This document shows positions 17,015 through 25,187 of a stretch of 64,000 nt of DNA, piece after piece (position 1 is the stretch's first letter; each line of letters opens with the position of its first letter). The stretch comes from Algiphilus sp022763315 (GTDB taxonomy: Bacteria; Pseudomonadota; Gammaproteobacteria; Nevskiales; Nevskiaceae): the NCBI RefSeq assembly GCF_965249985.1, contig NZ_OZ252280.1. The stretch is one strand, 5' to 3'. A program made the translations under genes and the position numbers. The notes under the pieces were generated by a model. That model did not search any database. It was not told where the DNA came from and saw only the letters and a list, made by a program, of their open reading frames with translations.

Positions 17015-18139
17015 TCAGGCGGCCAGGGCCGGGGCATCTGCCTGGGCGGGGGTGGACGGCGCTTCGGTGTCCACCGACTTGCGCTTGCGGAAGCGCGGCA
17101 GCGACAGGCGGGCGATGCGCTTCCAGGTGGACAGCGTCTGCTTCCAGAATGGCCCGGTGTTGTACGGCAGCCCGTGCTTCTCGCAGATGGCGCGTACTTC
17201 GGGGGCAATCTCCTGATAGCGGTGCGCCGGAAGGTCCGGGAACAGGTGATGCTCGATCTGGAAGCTCAGATTGCCGCTCATGACGTGCATCAGCTTGCCG
17301 CCTTCAAAGTTGGCCGAGCCAAGCAGCTGGCGTACATACCAGTGGCCGCGGGTCTCGTTCTCAAGCACGGCTTCGTCGAACTGCTCGACCTGTTCCGGGA
17401 AGTGGCCGTTGAAGATGACGGCGCAGGCCCAGACGTTGCGCGCCAGATTGGAAGCGACGTTGCCTACAAAGACCAGCGGTGCCAGCGGCCCCGCCAGCGC
17501 AGGAAATACGGCGTAGTCCTTGGCGAGCTGCTTGCGCATCTTCTTCCACACCGGCTTGAACTCTTCGGCGAGCTCGGCGCGCGTCTTCGTCTTGTAGACC
17601 AGGTAATCCTCGAGCTTGAGGTTCTGGATGGCGACAAAGTGCTGGAAGAAGGTGTGCAGGATCACGGCCAGCGGAATGTTGAACAGGAAGCGCGGCTCCC
17701 ACGGCTGCTCCTCCGACATCCGAAGCAGACCATAGCCGACGTCGTGGTCGCGCCCGAGCACGTTGGTGAAGGTGTGGTGCTCGTAGTTGTGCGTGCGCTT
17801 CCACTGTTCGGCGCTGTTCGCCGTATCCCAGTCGAAATGCTTGGAGTGCACGGCCGGGTCACCCATCCAGTCGTACTGACCGTGCATGACGTTGTGGCCG
17901 ATCTCCATGTTGTCGAGGATCTTCGAGCTCGACAGCGCAGCCACGCCACCCAGCCAGGTCGGCGGCAGCATCATCATCACGCGCCCGGCCAGCTCGAGCT
18001 GGCGTTGGCGCTTGATCAGACCGTGAATGTAGTTCGCATCGCGTTCGCCGAGGTCGGCGAGAACGCGCTCGCGGATGGCGTCGAGTTCGGCGCCGATCGC
18101 TTCGAAATCCTGTTTGGTCAGCTTGCTGTAGTTGCTCAT
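17015..18139 (-). CDS. Membrane fatty acid desaturase (acyl-CoA/acyl-lipid type)
   Basis: This is a 374-residue integral-membrane di-iron desaturase. The three histidine boxes are intact: HNVMH (with preceding MEIGHN), HNYEHH, and QIEHHLFP near the C-terminus. It resembles Pseudomonas DesB and mycobacterial DesA3, which insert a double bond into long-chain acyl-CoA and take electrons from a partner oxidoreductase. That partner is the gene 44 bases upstream, so the two form a desaturase system. The operon lies behind palindromes that resemble DesT operators (19321-19375) and ends at the terminator 16957-16989. Confidence 0.93.
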   Translation of the reverse strand: MSNYSKLTKQDFEAIGAELDAIRERVLADLGERDANYIHGLIKRQRQLELAGRVMMMLPPTWLGGVAALSSSKILDNMEIGHNVMHGQYDWMGDPAVHSKHFDWDTANSAEQWKRTHNYEHHTFTNVLGRDHDVGYGLLRMSEEQPWEPRFLFNIPLAVILHTFFQHFVAIQNLKLEDYLVYKTKTRAELAEEFKPVWKKMRKQLAKDYAVFPALAGPLAPLVFVGNVASNLARNVWACAVIFNGHFPEQVEQFDEAVLENETRGHWYVRQLLGSANFEGGKLMHVMSGNLSFQIEHHLFPDLPAHRYQEIAPEVRAICEKHGLPYNTGPFWKQTLSTWKRIARLSLPRFRKRKSVDTEAPSTPAQADAPALAA

Positions 18140-18183
18140 GGTGAAACCTCGTGAATAGGGGATGGAGAAAGTGCGAGCGGCGG

Positions 18184-19305
18184 TTAGAGGTCCAGCGCGA
18201 CGGTGCCGACTGGCACGCTGACGCAGAGCTGGATTTCCTCTTCACCGGCATCGCTGATGGCGCCATTGCGCAGGTCGCGGACCCGGCCGGCGGTCTTCAC
18301 ACAGGTGCAGGCGTGACAGATACCCATCCGACAGCCTGAGTCCGGGCGGAGGCCCGCAGCTTCTGCCTGATTGAGCAGCGTGTCGCCGTCGTTGGTCGCC
18401 AGCCGCTCGCTCTTGAGGAAGCGCACCTCGCCTTCGGCACCGCTGTCCTCCGGCAGCGCCATTGGCGCCGCGGTGAAACGCTCCATGTGCAGACGGTCCG
18501 CGAGACCCTCCGCCTTCCAGGTCGCTTCGACCCGGTCCATCAGCCCCGGCGGGCCACAGAGGAAGGTTTCGGCCTCCGCGTAATCCGGAACGGCGGCCGC
18601 CAGCTGCTCGTGACTGAACAGACCCGAGAGCTCGCCGCCCTCACCGTCCGCATAGGCGCGCAGCAATTCGACGTTGTCATGCTGATCCGCGATGGCGCGG
18701 AGCGCGTCGGCGTAGATCTGTCCACCCGCGCTATTGGCATAGTGCAGAAAGGTGATCTGGCCTTCGTAGCCTTCGTCACACAGGGTGCGCAGCATCGACA
18801 TCACCGGTGTGATGCCGCTGCCGCCGCTGATCAGCAGAATGCGTTCCGGACGCTGTTCCGGCAGTGCAAAGCTGCCGTCGGCTTCCGATAGCGTGACCAC
18901 CATGCCCGGTGCTGCGTGGTCGCGCAGGTAGCGCGTCAGTACGCCGTCTGGATTGATCTTGGCGGTCAGCTCAATCTGCCCATCAACGGCGTGGACCGAG
19001 TTTGCCGGTGAAAAACAGCGCGTAGTGCGCTTGCCGTCGATGCGAGCGCTCAACCGCACGTACTGGCCGGCCTTGAAACCCTGCCAGTTGGCGTTCGGCT
19101 GCAGCGTGAGGGTCACCGTGTCCTCGGTCTGGCGACGGACGGCAGTGACACGGGCCCGCGTCTCAAAGACCGACCAGCTCGGATTGAAGGCTTCGAGGTA
19201 GCGGTCGATGCCATGCGGCGTGGTCAGGCGTTCGACGAGCTGGGAACGCAAGGCGCGCTGAACGCGGGATTGAATCGTTGTAGGGAGTGTGTGCATCGGG
19301 GTCAT
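18184..19305 (-). CDS. Ferredoxin-NADP-type oxidoreductase with C-terminal 2Fe-2S domain (desaturase electron donor)
   Basis: This is a 373-residue flavin and iron-sulfur reductase. FAD-binding motifs are GQYVRLSA and TRCFSPANS. The NAD(P)-binding part includes LLISGGSGITPVMSML and ETFLCGPPGLMD. The C-terminal plant-type ferredoxin domain has the cluster Cys in SGCRMGICHACTC plus a distal Cys in IQLCVS. It is the analogue of Pseudomonas DesC, passing electrons from NAD(P)H to the desaturase. I chose the ATG at 19305 because the earlier in-frame ATG at 19350 lies inside the operator palindromes. Confidence 0.9.
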   Translation of the reverse strand: MTPMHTLPTTIQSRVQRALRSQLVERLTTPHGIDRYLEAFNPSWSVFETRARVTAVRRQTEDTVTLTLQPNANWQGFKAGQYVRLSARIDGKRTTRCFSPANSVHAVDGQIELTAKINPDGVLTRYLRDHAAPGMVVTLSEADGSFALPEQRPERILLISGGSGITPVMSMLRTLCDEGYEGQITFLHYANSAGGQIYADALRAIADQHDNVELLRAYADGEGGELSGLFSHEQLAAAVPDYAEAETFLCGPPGLMDRVEATWKAEGLADRLHMERFTAAPMALPEDSGAEGEVRFLKSERLATNDGDTLLNQAEAAGLRPDSGCRMGICHACTCVKTAGRVRDLRNGAISDAGEEEIQLCVSVPVGTVALDL

Positions 19306-19320
19306 CGCAGGAACCCTGGT

Positions 19321-19375
19321 GTGAACATTTGTGCACACTAATGTGAACAAATGTTCCTTGTCAACACTCGTTCAC
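19321..19375. promoter_or_regulatory. Three palindromes resembling DesT/FabR-type operators
   Basis: Three related 14-16-base palindromes lie just upstream of the reductase start: GTGAACATTTGTGCAC (19321-19336), GTGAACAAATGTTC (19343-19356) and GTCAACACTCGTTCAC (19360-19375). The third, on the opposite strand, reads GTGAACGAGTGTTGAC, close to the Pseudomonas DesT site as I recall it (GTGAAC-N4-GTTGAC). A TetR-family acyl-CoA sensor is the likely binder. Confidence 0.65.
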
Positions 19376-19599
19376 GAAACTGGTGTGGCCTTCTGTATAT
19401 AAAGGGGAAAAAATTGATTGATCTGCGCGCTTATGTGGGGTTTGACCTGGAATCACGGAGGATATGAGTGTGCGATGTGTACGAATGAAACCGCACCGGG
19501 AAGCACGCCAGTACCGTATTTACGTGACGGCGGACGCGTTGCACCGAGAGCGCTGAGGAGGAAAAATTTCGGTTTCTTTACAGATAAGGGGGGGTAGAT

Positions 19600-20745
19600 A
19601 TGGCTACGTTGCGCTTCGTGCTGCTGTTGGCAGTGCTCGGATTGGCGGCCTGTGATGGGGCACAAGACCGGCTCGCAACGGGAGACAATGTGTTTGAGGA
19701 TCCGGACCCGACCGATAACGGCGATAACGGCGATAACGGCGGAAACGGCGGAAACGGCGGAAATGGCGGATCTGTCCCCGGCGATGGCAACGGGGGAGAT
19801 ACTGGCAACGGCGGGGCTGGCGATGACGACGGTAGTGATGGTGATGGCGGTACAGGAAATGGGGGAAGCGGGAATGGTGGCAGCGATGGTGATGGCGGCC
19901 TGGATACACCCCAGCGGCAATCGGCCGCTGTTATCACTTCACTCGCTAAGCTTGGGGTAAGCCTTGCGGATGCCAATGTCACCGCGCAGGATGCGGGGAG
20001 CAACGAGCCGGCAACCGCTTCACTGACCACGAAGCAGGCCTTCATGGTGCCCTGTGAATCAGGATCCGCCAGCGGTGATTCCGATTTCAGCAGCGATTTC
20101 ACAACGATCACGACGCGTTTCGACTACAGCAACTGTCGACTCGGCGACTCCATTTTCGACGGTGTGCTCGTCAGCCAAACCACCTTTGATTCGCCGCCGA
20201 CGGGTGGCACGCCGCCGGAACGGTTTTCGGGCACCAATACGGCGGGGGAAGGCGACGCTCCATTCTTCATTGAGGTGGTGGCGCCGGAAGCGGATCGCGT
20301 ACGTATCGGACAGCTCGGTACGGTGGATTTCGAGTTCGTTCTGGACGGCCAGGAGCCGGATACGGCGGAATTCTTCTACCGTGAAACGGTGGACATCGTG
20401 AACACGGCTGATCCCGCGCTCCCGGCCGTGCGCAGTACGCTCGGGAACGCGTCGACGCCCTATCGGACCTTCGTGGATTTCATGGGTGACCAGGCAAGTC
20501 TGATCTCCGAGGGGCCCTTTGTCACCAGCGGCGACTGTGGCGAGGGAAGCGGTACCGTGAGCACGCCGACGCCGGTCATTGTCGACCTCGCGACGGGGCT
20601 GGCACGCGCTGGTCAGATCGTGGTCAACAGTACGCAGGGCACGGTAACCGCGACCTACAATGACAACGGAACGGTGACGATCGATACGCCGAGCGGCTCT
20701 CAGACCTTCACCCCGGAGGAGCTGGAAGCACTCTGCCCCGTCTAG
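19600..20745 (+). CDS. Lipoprotein with Gly/Asp/Asn-rich linker, function unknown
   Basis: This is a 381-residue lipoprotein with a strong signal ending in the lipobox LGLAAC. Residues about 35-100 are low complexity, built of GGN, DNG and DGG units that would give a flexible, negatively charged spacer. The folded part follows, about residues 105-381. It has two Cys pairs (CESGS, NCRL, GDCGEG, ALCPV) and many beta-like stretches. I do not recognise the family. A purine-rich ribosome-binding site (AAGGGGGGG) precedes the ATG, and an intrinsic terminator follows the stop. Confidence 0.75.
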   Translation: MATLRFVLLLAVLGLAACDGAQDRLATGDNVFEDPDPTDNGDNGDNGGNGGNGGNGGSVPGDGNGGDTGNGGAGDDDGSDGDGGTGNGGSGNGGSDGDGGLDTPQRQSAAVITSLAKLGVSLADANVTAQDAGSNEPATASLTTKQAFMVPCESGSASGDSDFSSDFTTITTRFDYSNCRLGDSIFDGVLVSQTTFDSPPTGGTPPERFSGTNTAGEGDAPFFIEVVAPEADRVRIGQLGTVDFEFVLDGQEPDTAEFFYRETVDIVNTADPALPAVRSTLGNASTPYRTFVDFMGDQASLISEGPFVTSGDCGEGSGTVSTPTPVIVDLATGLARAGQIVVNSTQGTVTATYNDNGTVTIDTPSGSQTFTPEELEALCPV

Positions 20746-20768
20746 AAACGGTCGCGAAATTGAAGCAG

Positions 20769-20797
20769 GGCCCGGCTTCCGCCGGGCCTTTTGCTTT
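20769..20797 (+). terminator. Intrinsic terminator after the Gly/Asn-rich lipoprotein
   Basis: A perfect 8-base-pair stem GGCCCGGC-TTCC-GCCGGGCC is followed by TTTTGCTTT, 24 bases after the stop codon. Confidence 0.85.
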
Positions 20798-20897
20798 GCG
20801 TACGGTGACCTCTGCGATGATGATCGCGCGCCATAGTGTGTGTGATCATCCCATCGCCTTGATTGCGCCACAGCGGCGCTTCATGGGCGCTCCGCGC

Positions 20898-22106
20898 TCA
20901 ACGCGGCTTGGTCACGTCCTCGAGGATCCGGTCCTCGTCGCAGAGCCTGATAGCCCGATAGGCGCAAGCTCCTACGCCGCGCTGGAACAGCGAGTTGGCG
21001 ATCAGCCAGATACCGACGATGCGCTCCGGGCGCGGTCCACCGATCGCCACATCGTAATCTTCTGCCACGTTGCGCGACTCGTCGAGCCAGGTGTGCAGCG
21101 GGTCGTCACCGGCGCGGCGGATGACCCAATGCGTCTCGCGCTCCTTCCACCATGGCAACGGGCACTGGAACACCGTGTCGTGCGGCAGCGAAGCACTCCA
21201 CATGTAGGTCAGATCGAGGCCATTGTCGAATTCTACGGCGATCGAAAGGTAGTCATGGGTCAAGTCGATGTGCTCGTCTTGCTCTGAGGGCAGCTGGTCG
21301 GCGCGCCACGACCATTGCAGGCGGGTCGCAGCCGAGAGTGGCTGGTCGGTGGGGTATTGCAGAATCCCCACGTCACCCCGCGTCTGGCAGCAAATTTCGC
21401 ACCCGCCATCCTCGGCAGCACGCGACTCATACAACTCGCCTTCGCCGAGCCGCCAGAGGTAATGCCAGCCTTCCGGCTTCCGCACGGGGGATTCCAGCCG
21501 CTGCCGTGCGCCTTCGAAGAGGGCCGGGTCTTGCCTGCTGGCTGCAGCCAGTTGTTGCTCGGCGTCTTCACGCCAACGAATGGCTGCAACGGTCAAGCCC
21601 CCGGAGGTGAAGCGGTTGAAGGGTGACGGCTCGATATGGCCGGCAAGATTAGAGAAGGCGCCCGGCGGTGCGGCCGCGAGGCGAAGCGGACCGTCGGTAT
21701 CGGCAGTAAAGGTGTGCGCAGCGGCGGGGGCCCGTTGGATGGTGCTGTCGCCAATGCGGTACCAGCAACAAGCATGCGGGCCAAGGCTGACGCGCAGGGC
21801 ACGCAACATGTGAACGACGCCATTGGCGATGAGTGTGACCGTGTCTCCTCGGCGAAGCTCCAGGGTGGTTGTTTGCCACTGTAGCCCTTTGGCCGGCACC
21901 CAAACGACCGTCGAATCGTTGGTACTCTGGCGCTCTCCGAGAGTAGCGCGCAGGCGCGCAGCAAGCGCCTCCGAGGCAGGGCCGTGTTCCGTGAGCGGCG
22001 GAATCCGGCCGCGCAGGCGTTGCGCGATGTTGACGATCTTTGCCTTGGTAGCGGACGGCGCGTTTCGAAGCGGCATGACAGAGGCACGGTGCGGGAGGGT
22101 GCACAC
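20898..22106 (-). CDS. DUF3047-like protein with an N-terminal carbohydrate-binding-like domain
   Basis: This is up to 402 residues. The C-terminal half resembles DUF3047: LQWSWRADQLPSEQD, DYLSIAVEFDNGL, SRNVAEDY and a final strand series. About residues 65-160 carry LRRGDTVTLIANG, a CCWYRIGD stretch and a PPGAFSNLAG end, which recalls small beta-sandwich lectins such as PA-IL; this is a weak, unaided judgement. No clear signal peptide is seen, and the start is uncertain (GTG at 22106 or ATG at 22076, neither with a clear ribosome-binding site). Cys residues (GGCEICCQT) are clustered mid-protein. Function unknown. Confidence 0.6.
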   Translation of the reverse strand: MCTLPHRASVMPLRNAPSATKAKIVNIAQRLRGRIPPLTEHGPASEALAARLRATLGERQSTNDSTVVWVPAKGLQWQTTTLELRRGDTVTLIANGVVHMLRALRVSLGPHACCWYRIGDSTIQRAPAAAHTFTADTDGPLRLAAAPPGAFSNLAGHIEPSPFNRFTSGGLTVAAIRWREDAEQQLAAASRQDPALFEGARQRLESPVRKPEGWHYLWRLGEGELYESRAAEDGGCEICCQTRGDVGILQYPTDQPLSAATRLQWSWRADQLPSEQDEHIDLTHDYLSIAVEFDNGLDLTYMWSASLPHDTVFQCPLPWWKERETHWVIRRAGDDPLHTWLDESRNVAEDYDVAIGGPRPERIVGIWLIANSLFQRGVGACAYRAIRLCDEDRILEDVTKPR

Positions 22107-22145
22107 AGGCTATCGGTCCCCCCCGCTGATGCCAAACCGATGGCG

Positions 22146-22796
22146 CTATTGCCAGGTTCCGACCTCGCCGTCGGTCAGTCGCCACAAATACCACGAGCCG
22201 ATGGAACGCCAGGGGCTCCAGCGCTCAGTGATCTGGCGCGTGGCTTTCGCGTCCAGCTTCTGACCGCCGGCGTAGAGCCGGTTCACGGCGTTGCGCAAAC
22301 CGACGTCCCCCATTGAAAAGACATCGGGCCGGTGCAGCACGAAGATCAGGAACATCTCCGCGGTCCATGGCCCTACGCCATGAATGCGGGTCAGCGTTGC
22401 CATCACCTCGCGGTCCGCCAGCGGCGCGAGCTGCGACAGGGTGATTTGCTCCGAGGCTTCGGTGAGCGCGCGCAGGTAGCGGGCCTTTGCGGCGCTGAGG
22501 CCGGCTGCGCGCAGTACCGCGTCGGAGGCGGCCTGGATACGCTCCGGCGCCAGCGCTCCACCGAGGGCTTCCACCAGCCTCGCCTCGACAGTGGCAGCGG
22601 CGCGTGCCGAGATTTGCTGGCCGATGATGGCGCTGCACAGTGTGGGGAACGGCTCTCGTTGGCGCTGGCCCAAAGTGCAGGGGCCGAAGCGTTCGACCAG
22701 TGCGGCCATGGTGTCATCGGCGGCGGCGAGCGCCTGTTCGGCGCTCGCGTGCGGTCGCTCGGCCTGAGCCGATACACTCTCGCTGCTCTGTTTCAT
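22146..22796 (-). CDS. DNA-3-methyladenine glycosylase II (AlkA/HhH-GPD family)
   Basis: This is a 216-residue base-excision repair glycosylase that removes alkylated purines from DNA. It has the helix-hairpin-helix GVGPWTAEMFLIF and the catalytic Asp region DVFSMGDVGLRNAV, matching the HhH-GPD plan. The N-terminal FPTLCSAIIGQQISARAA is also characteristic. The length fits the compact AlkA-like group lacking the N-terminal domain of Escherichia coli AlkA. The start at 22796 is only 9 bases from the divergent VWA gene start, so the two share a very small promoter region. Confidence 0.93.
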   Translation of the reverse strand: MKQSSESVSAQAERPHASAEQALAAADDTMAALVERFGPCTLGQRQREPFPTLCSAIIGQQISARAAATVEARLVEALGGALAPERIQAASDAVLRAAGLSAAKARYLRALTEASEQITLSQLAPLADREVMATLTRIHGVGPWTAEMFLIFVLHRPDVFSMGDVGLRNAVNRLYAGGQKLDAKATRQITERWSPWRSIGSWYLWRLTDGEVGTWQ

Positions 22797-22805
22797 GGAT
22801 GCGTC

Positions 22806-23984
22806 ATGCTCTTTGGCTTCTTCTTTGCAATGCGCGACGCCGGACTCAAGCCATCGCTTTCCGAGTTTCTGATGCTGCTGGAAGCGATGTCCCGGCGGCT
22901 CGTCGTGTTCAATGTCGACGATTTCTATCATCTTTCGCGCGCCGCGCTGGTTAAGGATGAATCCCAGTTCGACCGCTTCGACCGCGCCTTCGCGGCCTAT
23001 TTCGAAGGCGTGCAGGCCGCAGGCGAAGAGTTGTTCGGCAACATTCCCGAGGAATGGCTGCGCAAGATGGCGGAGAAACACTTCACCGCCGAGGACATGG
23101 CGAAGGCCCAGTCCCTCGGTGGGCTGGACAAGCTGCTTGAAACCCTGAAGCAGCGGCTCGAAGAACAGACCGAACGCCACGAAGGCGGCAATAAGTGGAT
23201 CGGTACCGGTGGTACTTCGCCGTTCGGCCACGGGGGCTACAACCCGGAAGGCGTCCGCATCGGCGGCGAGGGGGGACAGAAGAAAGCCGCCAAGGTTTGG
23301 GAGAAGCGCGAGTTCGCGAACCTGGATGACCAGCTCGAACTCGGAACGCGCAATATCAAGGTCGCTCTGCGTCGCCTACGGCGCTTTGCGCGTGAGGGCG
23401 CGGCGGACCAGCTCGATATCGACGACACCATCCGCAGCACGGCGCGCAATGCCGGCTATCTGGATCTCAAGATGGTGCCGGAGCGCCACAATGCGGTGAA
23501 GGTGCTGCTCTTCCTCGACGTCGGGGGCTCAATGGACCCGCACGTCCGGGTCTGCGAAGAACTCTTCTCCGCGGCGCGCAGCGAGTTCAAGCATCTCGAG
23601 TACTTCTACTTCCACAACTTCCTCTACGAATCGGTGTGGAAGGACAACAAGCGACGCCACAACGAACGCCTGTCGACCTTCGACGTGCTGCACCGCTTTC
23701 CGCCGGACTACAAGGTGATCTTCGTGGGAGACGCGATGATGGCACCCTACGAGATCACGCATCCTGGCGGCAGTGTCGAACACTGGAACGAGGAGGCCGG
23801 TGCGGTCTGGATGCAGCGCCTGATGGAGGTCTACGAGCATCTGATCTGGCTCAATCCCGAGCCCGAATCGCAGTGGGAGTATTCGCACTCAGTGCAGATC
23901 ACCCGCCAGTTGATCGGCGCGGACCGCATGTTTCCGATGACGCTGGAAGGCCTTGACGCCGCCATGCGCCGATTGAGCAAGTAA
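22806..23984 (+). CDS. VWA-domain protein of the CoxE type (MoxR partner family)
   Basis: This is about 392 residues. It begins MLFGFFFAMRDAGLKPSL, the conserved N-terminus of this group, followed by a helical region with a charged segment (about residues 90-150). A VWA domain with the metal site DVGGSMD lies in the C-terminal half. Members of this family normally pair with a MoxR ATPase of exactly the kind at 10585, usually as the next gene; here the two are 11 kb apart. No ribosome-binding site stands out, and the start is fixed mainly by family resemblance. Confidence 0.88.
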   Translation: MLFGFFFAMRDAGLKPSLSEFLMLLEAMSRRLVVFNVDDFYHLSRAALVKDESQFDRFDRAFAAYFEGVQAAGEELFGNIPEEWLRKMAEKHFTAEDMAKAQSLGGLDKLLETLKQRLEEQTERHEGGNKWIGTGGTSPFGHGGYNPEGVRIGGEGGQKKAAKVWEKREFANLDDQLELGTRNIKVALRRLRRFAREGAADQLDIDDTIRSTARNAGYLDLKMVPERHNAVKVLLFLDVGGSMDPHVRVCEELFSAARSEFKHLEYFYFHNFLYESVWKDNKRRHNERLSTFDVLHRFPPDYKVIFVGDAMMAPYEITHPGGSVEHWNEEAGAVWMQRLMEVYEHLIWLNPEPESQWEYSHSVQITRQLIGADRMFPMTLEGLDAAMRRLSK

Positions 23985-24035
23985 GATGCGTGGCGCTGCC
24001 ATGCATCGCTTCATCAAACCAAGGAGACACCGGAG

Positions 24036-24443
24036 ATGACACCTTCATTGACTGCGGTTGCACTGTTCGCCGGCTGGGCCCTGCTGCTGGTCTTCATTCC
24101 CGTGGGTTATCGCGTCGTCGCGGTGCTTACCCAAGGCAAGGCAGCGAACTCCTGGACGCGTGGTCGTCAGCAGGAATCCGAACCCGGCCTGGTGGAGCGG
24201 GCCGGCCACGCCCACCTCAATACGCTGGAGAATCTCCCGGTTTTCGCGGCCTTGGTTCTCGCCGGGGTGGCCTCAGGCCAAGGCGCTGCGATCGACGCGT
24301 TGGCGCCCTGGGTGCTGTATGCCCGCATGGCGCAGTCGGTGGTGCACCTCATTGGCGTGAATCACTGGCTGGTGCTGGTCCGCGCCGGGTTCTTCGCTGC
24401 ACAGTTGATTCTCTTCCTGGTCATGCTGTTCCGCCTCCTCTAA
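24036..24443 (+). CDS. MAPEG-family membrane protein
   Basis: This is a 135-residue inner-membrane protein with four hydrophobic segments. It has the MAPEG landmark HLNTLENLPVFAALVLAG (the conserved Glu-Asn in the second helix region) and an Arg-rich turn between helices. MAPEG proteins include membrane glutathione transferases; bacterial members like this are mostly uncharacterised. GGAG lies just before the ATG. It is followed after three bases by the SanA-like gene, so the two are likely co-transcribed. Confidence 0.85.
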   Translation: MTPSLTAVALFAGWALLLVFIPVGYRVVAVLTQGKAANSWTRGRQQESEPGLVERAGHAHLNTLENLPVFAALVLAGVASGQGAAIDALAPWVLYARMAQSVVHLIGVNHWLVLVRAGFFAAQLILFLVMLFRLL

Positions 24444-24446
24444 GCC

Positions 24447-25133
24447 GTGACACTGCGCGCCAAACGACTGCTTCGCCGCTGGATTCCGATCGCCTTCTTC
24501 CTGTTTGCCCTCACCGTACTGCTGGGCAACCGTTGGGTGATCAACAGCACCGACTCCTACATCTACGACAATGTTGGTCTGCTGCCGGAGAATCGTGTGG
24601 GCATCGTGCTCGGCACCAGTCCCTACACACGCGGCGGCGGACGAAGCGACGACTTCTTTGGCCGCATTGAAGCGGCTGCAAAGCTCTACGATGCAGGGAA
24701 AATTCGGCATATCATCGTCTCCGGGGCGAACCCGGATGCCACCTACAACGAGCCGCGGCGTATGTGGCAGGAACTGGTCAAGCGTGGGGTGCCTCAGGAG
24801 GCGCTGACCATGGATTTCGCCGGCTTCCGCACCTTCGATACGGTGGCCCGGGCGCATCGGGTCTTTGGTCTGGAGCGCTACACGCTCATCACGCAGAAGT
24901 ACCACACCTATCGGGCGGTGTTTCTGGCGCGCAAGATGGAGGTGCCGGCCGTGGCCTACATTGCACCGGGAACGCAGTACCGCCATCCATGGCGCGAGAT
25001 CTTCGCCCGCGTGAAGGCGATCCTCGATCTCTTCGTGTTGCGTACAGAGCCGCGGTTCGTCGGCGAGCCTGAGCGGTTACCGACGGAAGGCCCTGGTGAT
25101 GAGGACCTTCTGGCGCAGCGGCTTCGGCCATAA
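24447..25133 (+). CDS. sanA: SanA/YdcF-family envelope protein (DUF218)
   Basis: This is a 228-residue protein with one N-terminal membrane anchor (RRWIPIAFFLFALTVLLG) and a periplasmic DUF218 domain: VGIVLGTSPYTRGGGRSDDF, RHIIVSGANPDATYNEP, MDFAGFRTFDTVARA and TQKYHTYRAVFLAR. Escherichia coli SanA is linked to vancomycin exclusion at high temperature, that is envelope integrity. The start is a GTG three bases after the MAPEG stop. Its last codons abut a minus-strand terminator. Confidence 0.88.
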   Translation: MTLRAKRLLRRWIPIAFFLFALTVLLGNRWVINSTDSYIYDNVGLLPENRVGIVLGTSPYTRGGGRSDDFFGRIEAAAKLYDAGKIRHIIVSGANPDATYNEPRRMWQELVKRGVPQEALTMDFAGFRTFDTVARAHRVFGLERYTLITQKYHTYRAVFLARKMEVPAVAYIAPGTQYRHPWREIFARVKAILDLFVLRTEPRFVGEPERLPTEGPGDEDLLAQRLRP

Positions 25134-25165
25134 AAAAAGCTGGGGCGTGGTAAAGGCCCCAGCTT
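25132..25165 (-). terminator. Intrinsic terminator of the lipase-DUF1302 operon
   Basis: On the minus strand, a 10-base-pair stem (AAGCTGGGGC and its complement, 9-base loop) is followed by a T run. It lies 22 bases after the DUF1302 stop and overlaps the stop codon of the convergent sanA-like gene. Confidence 0.88.
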
Positions 25166-25187
25166 CAAGTCCTCACGGAGCGTCGCG

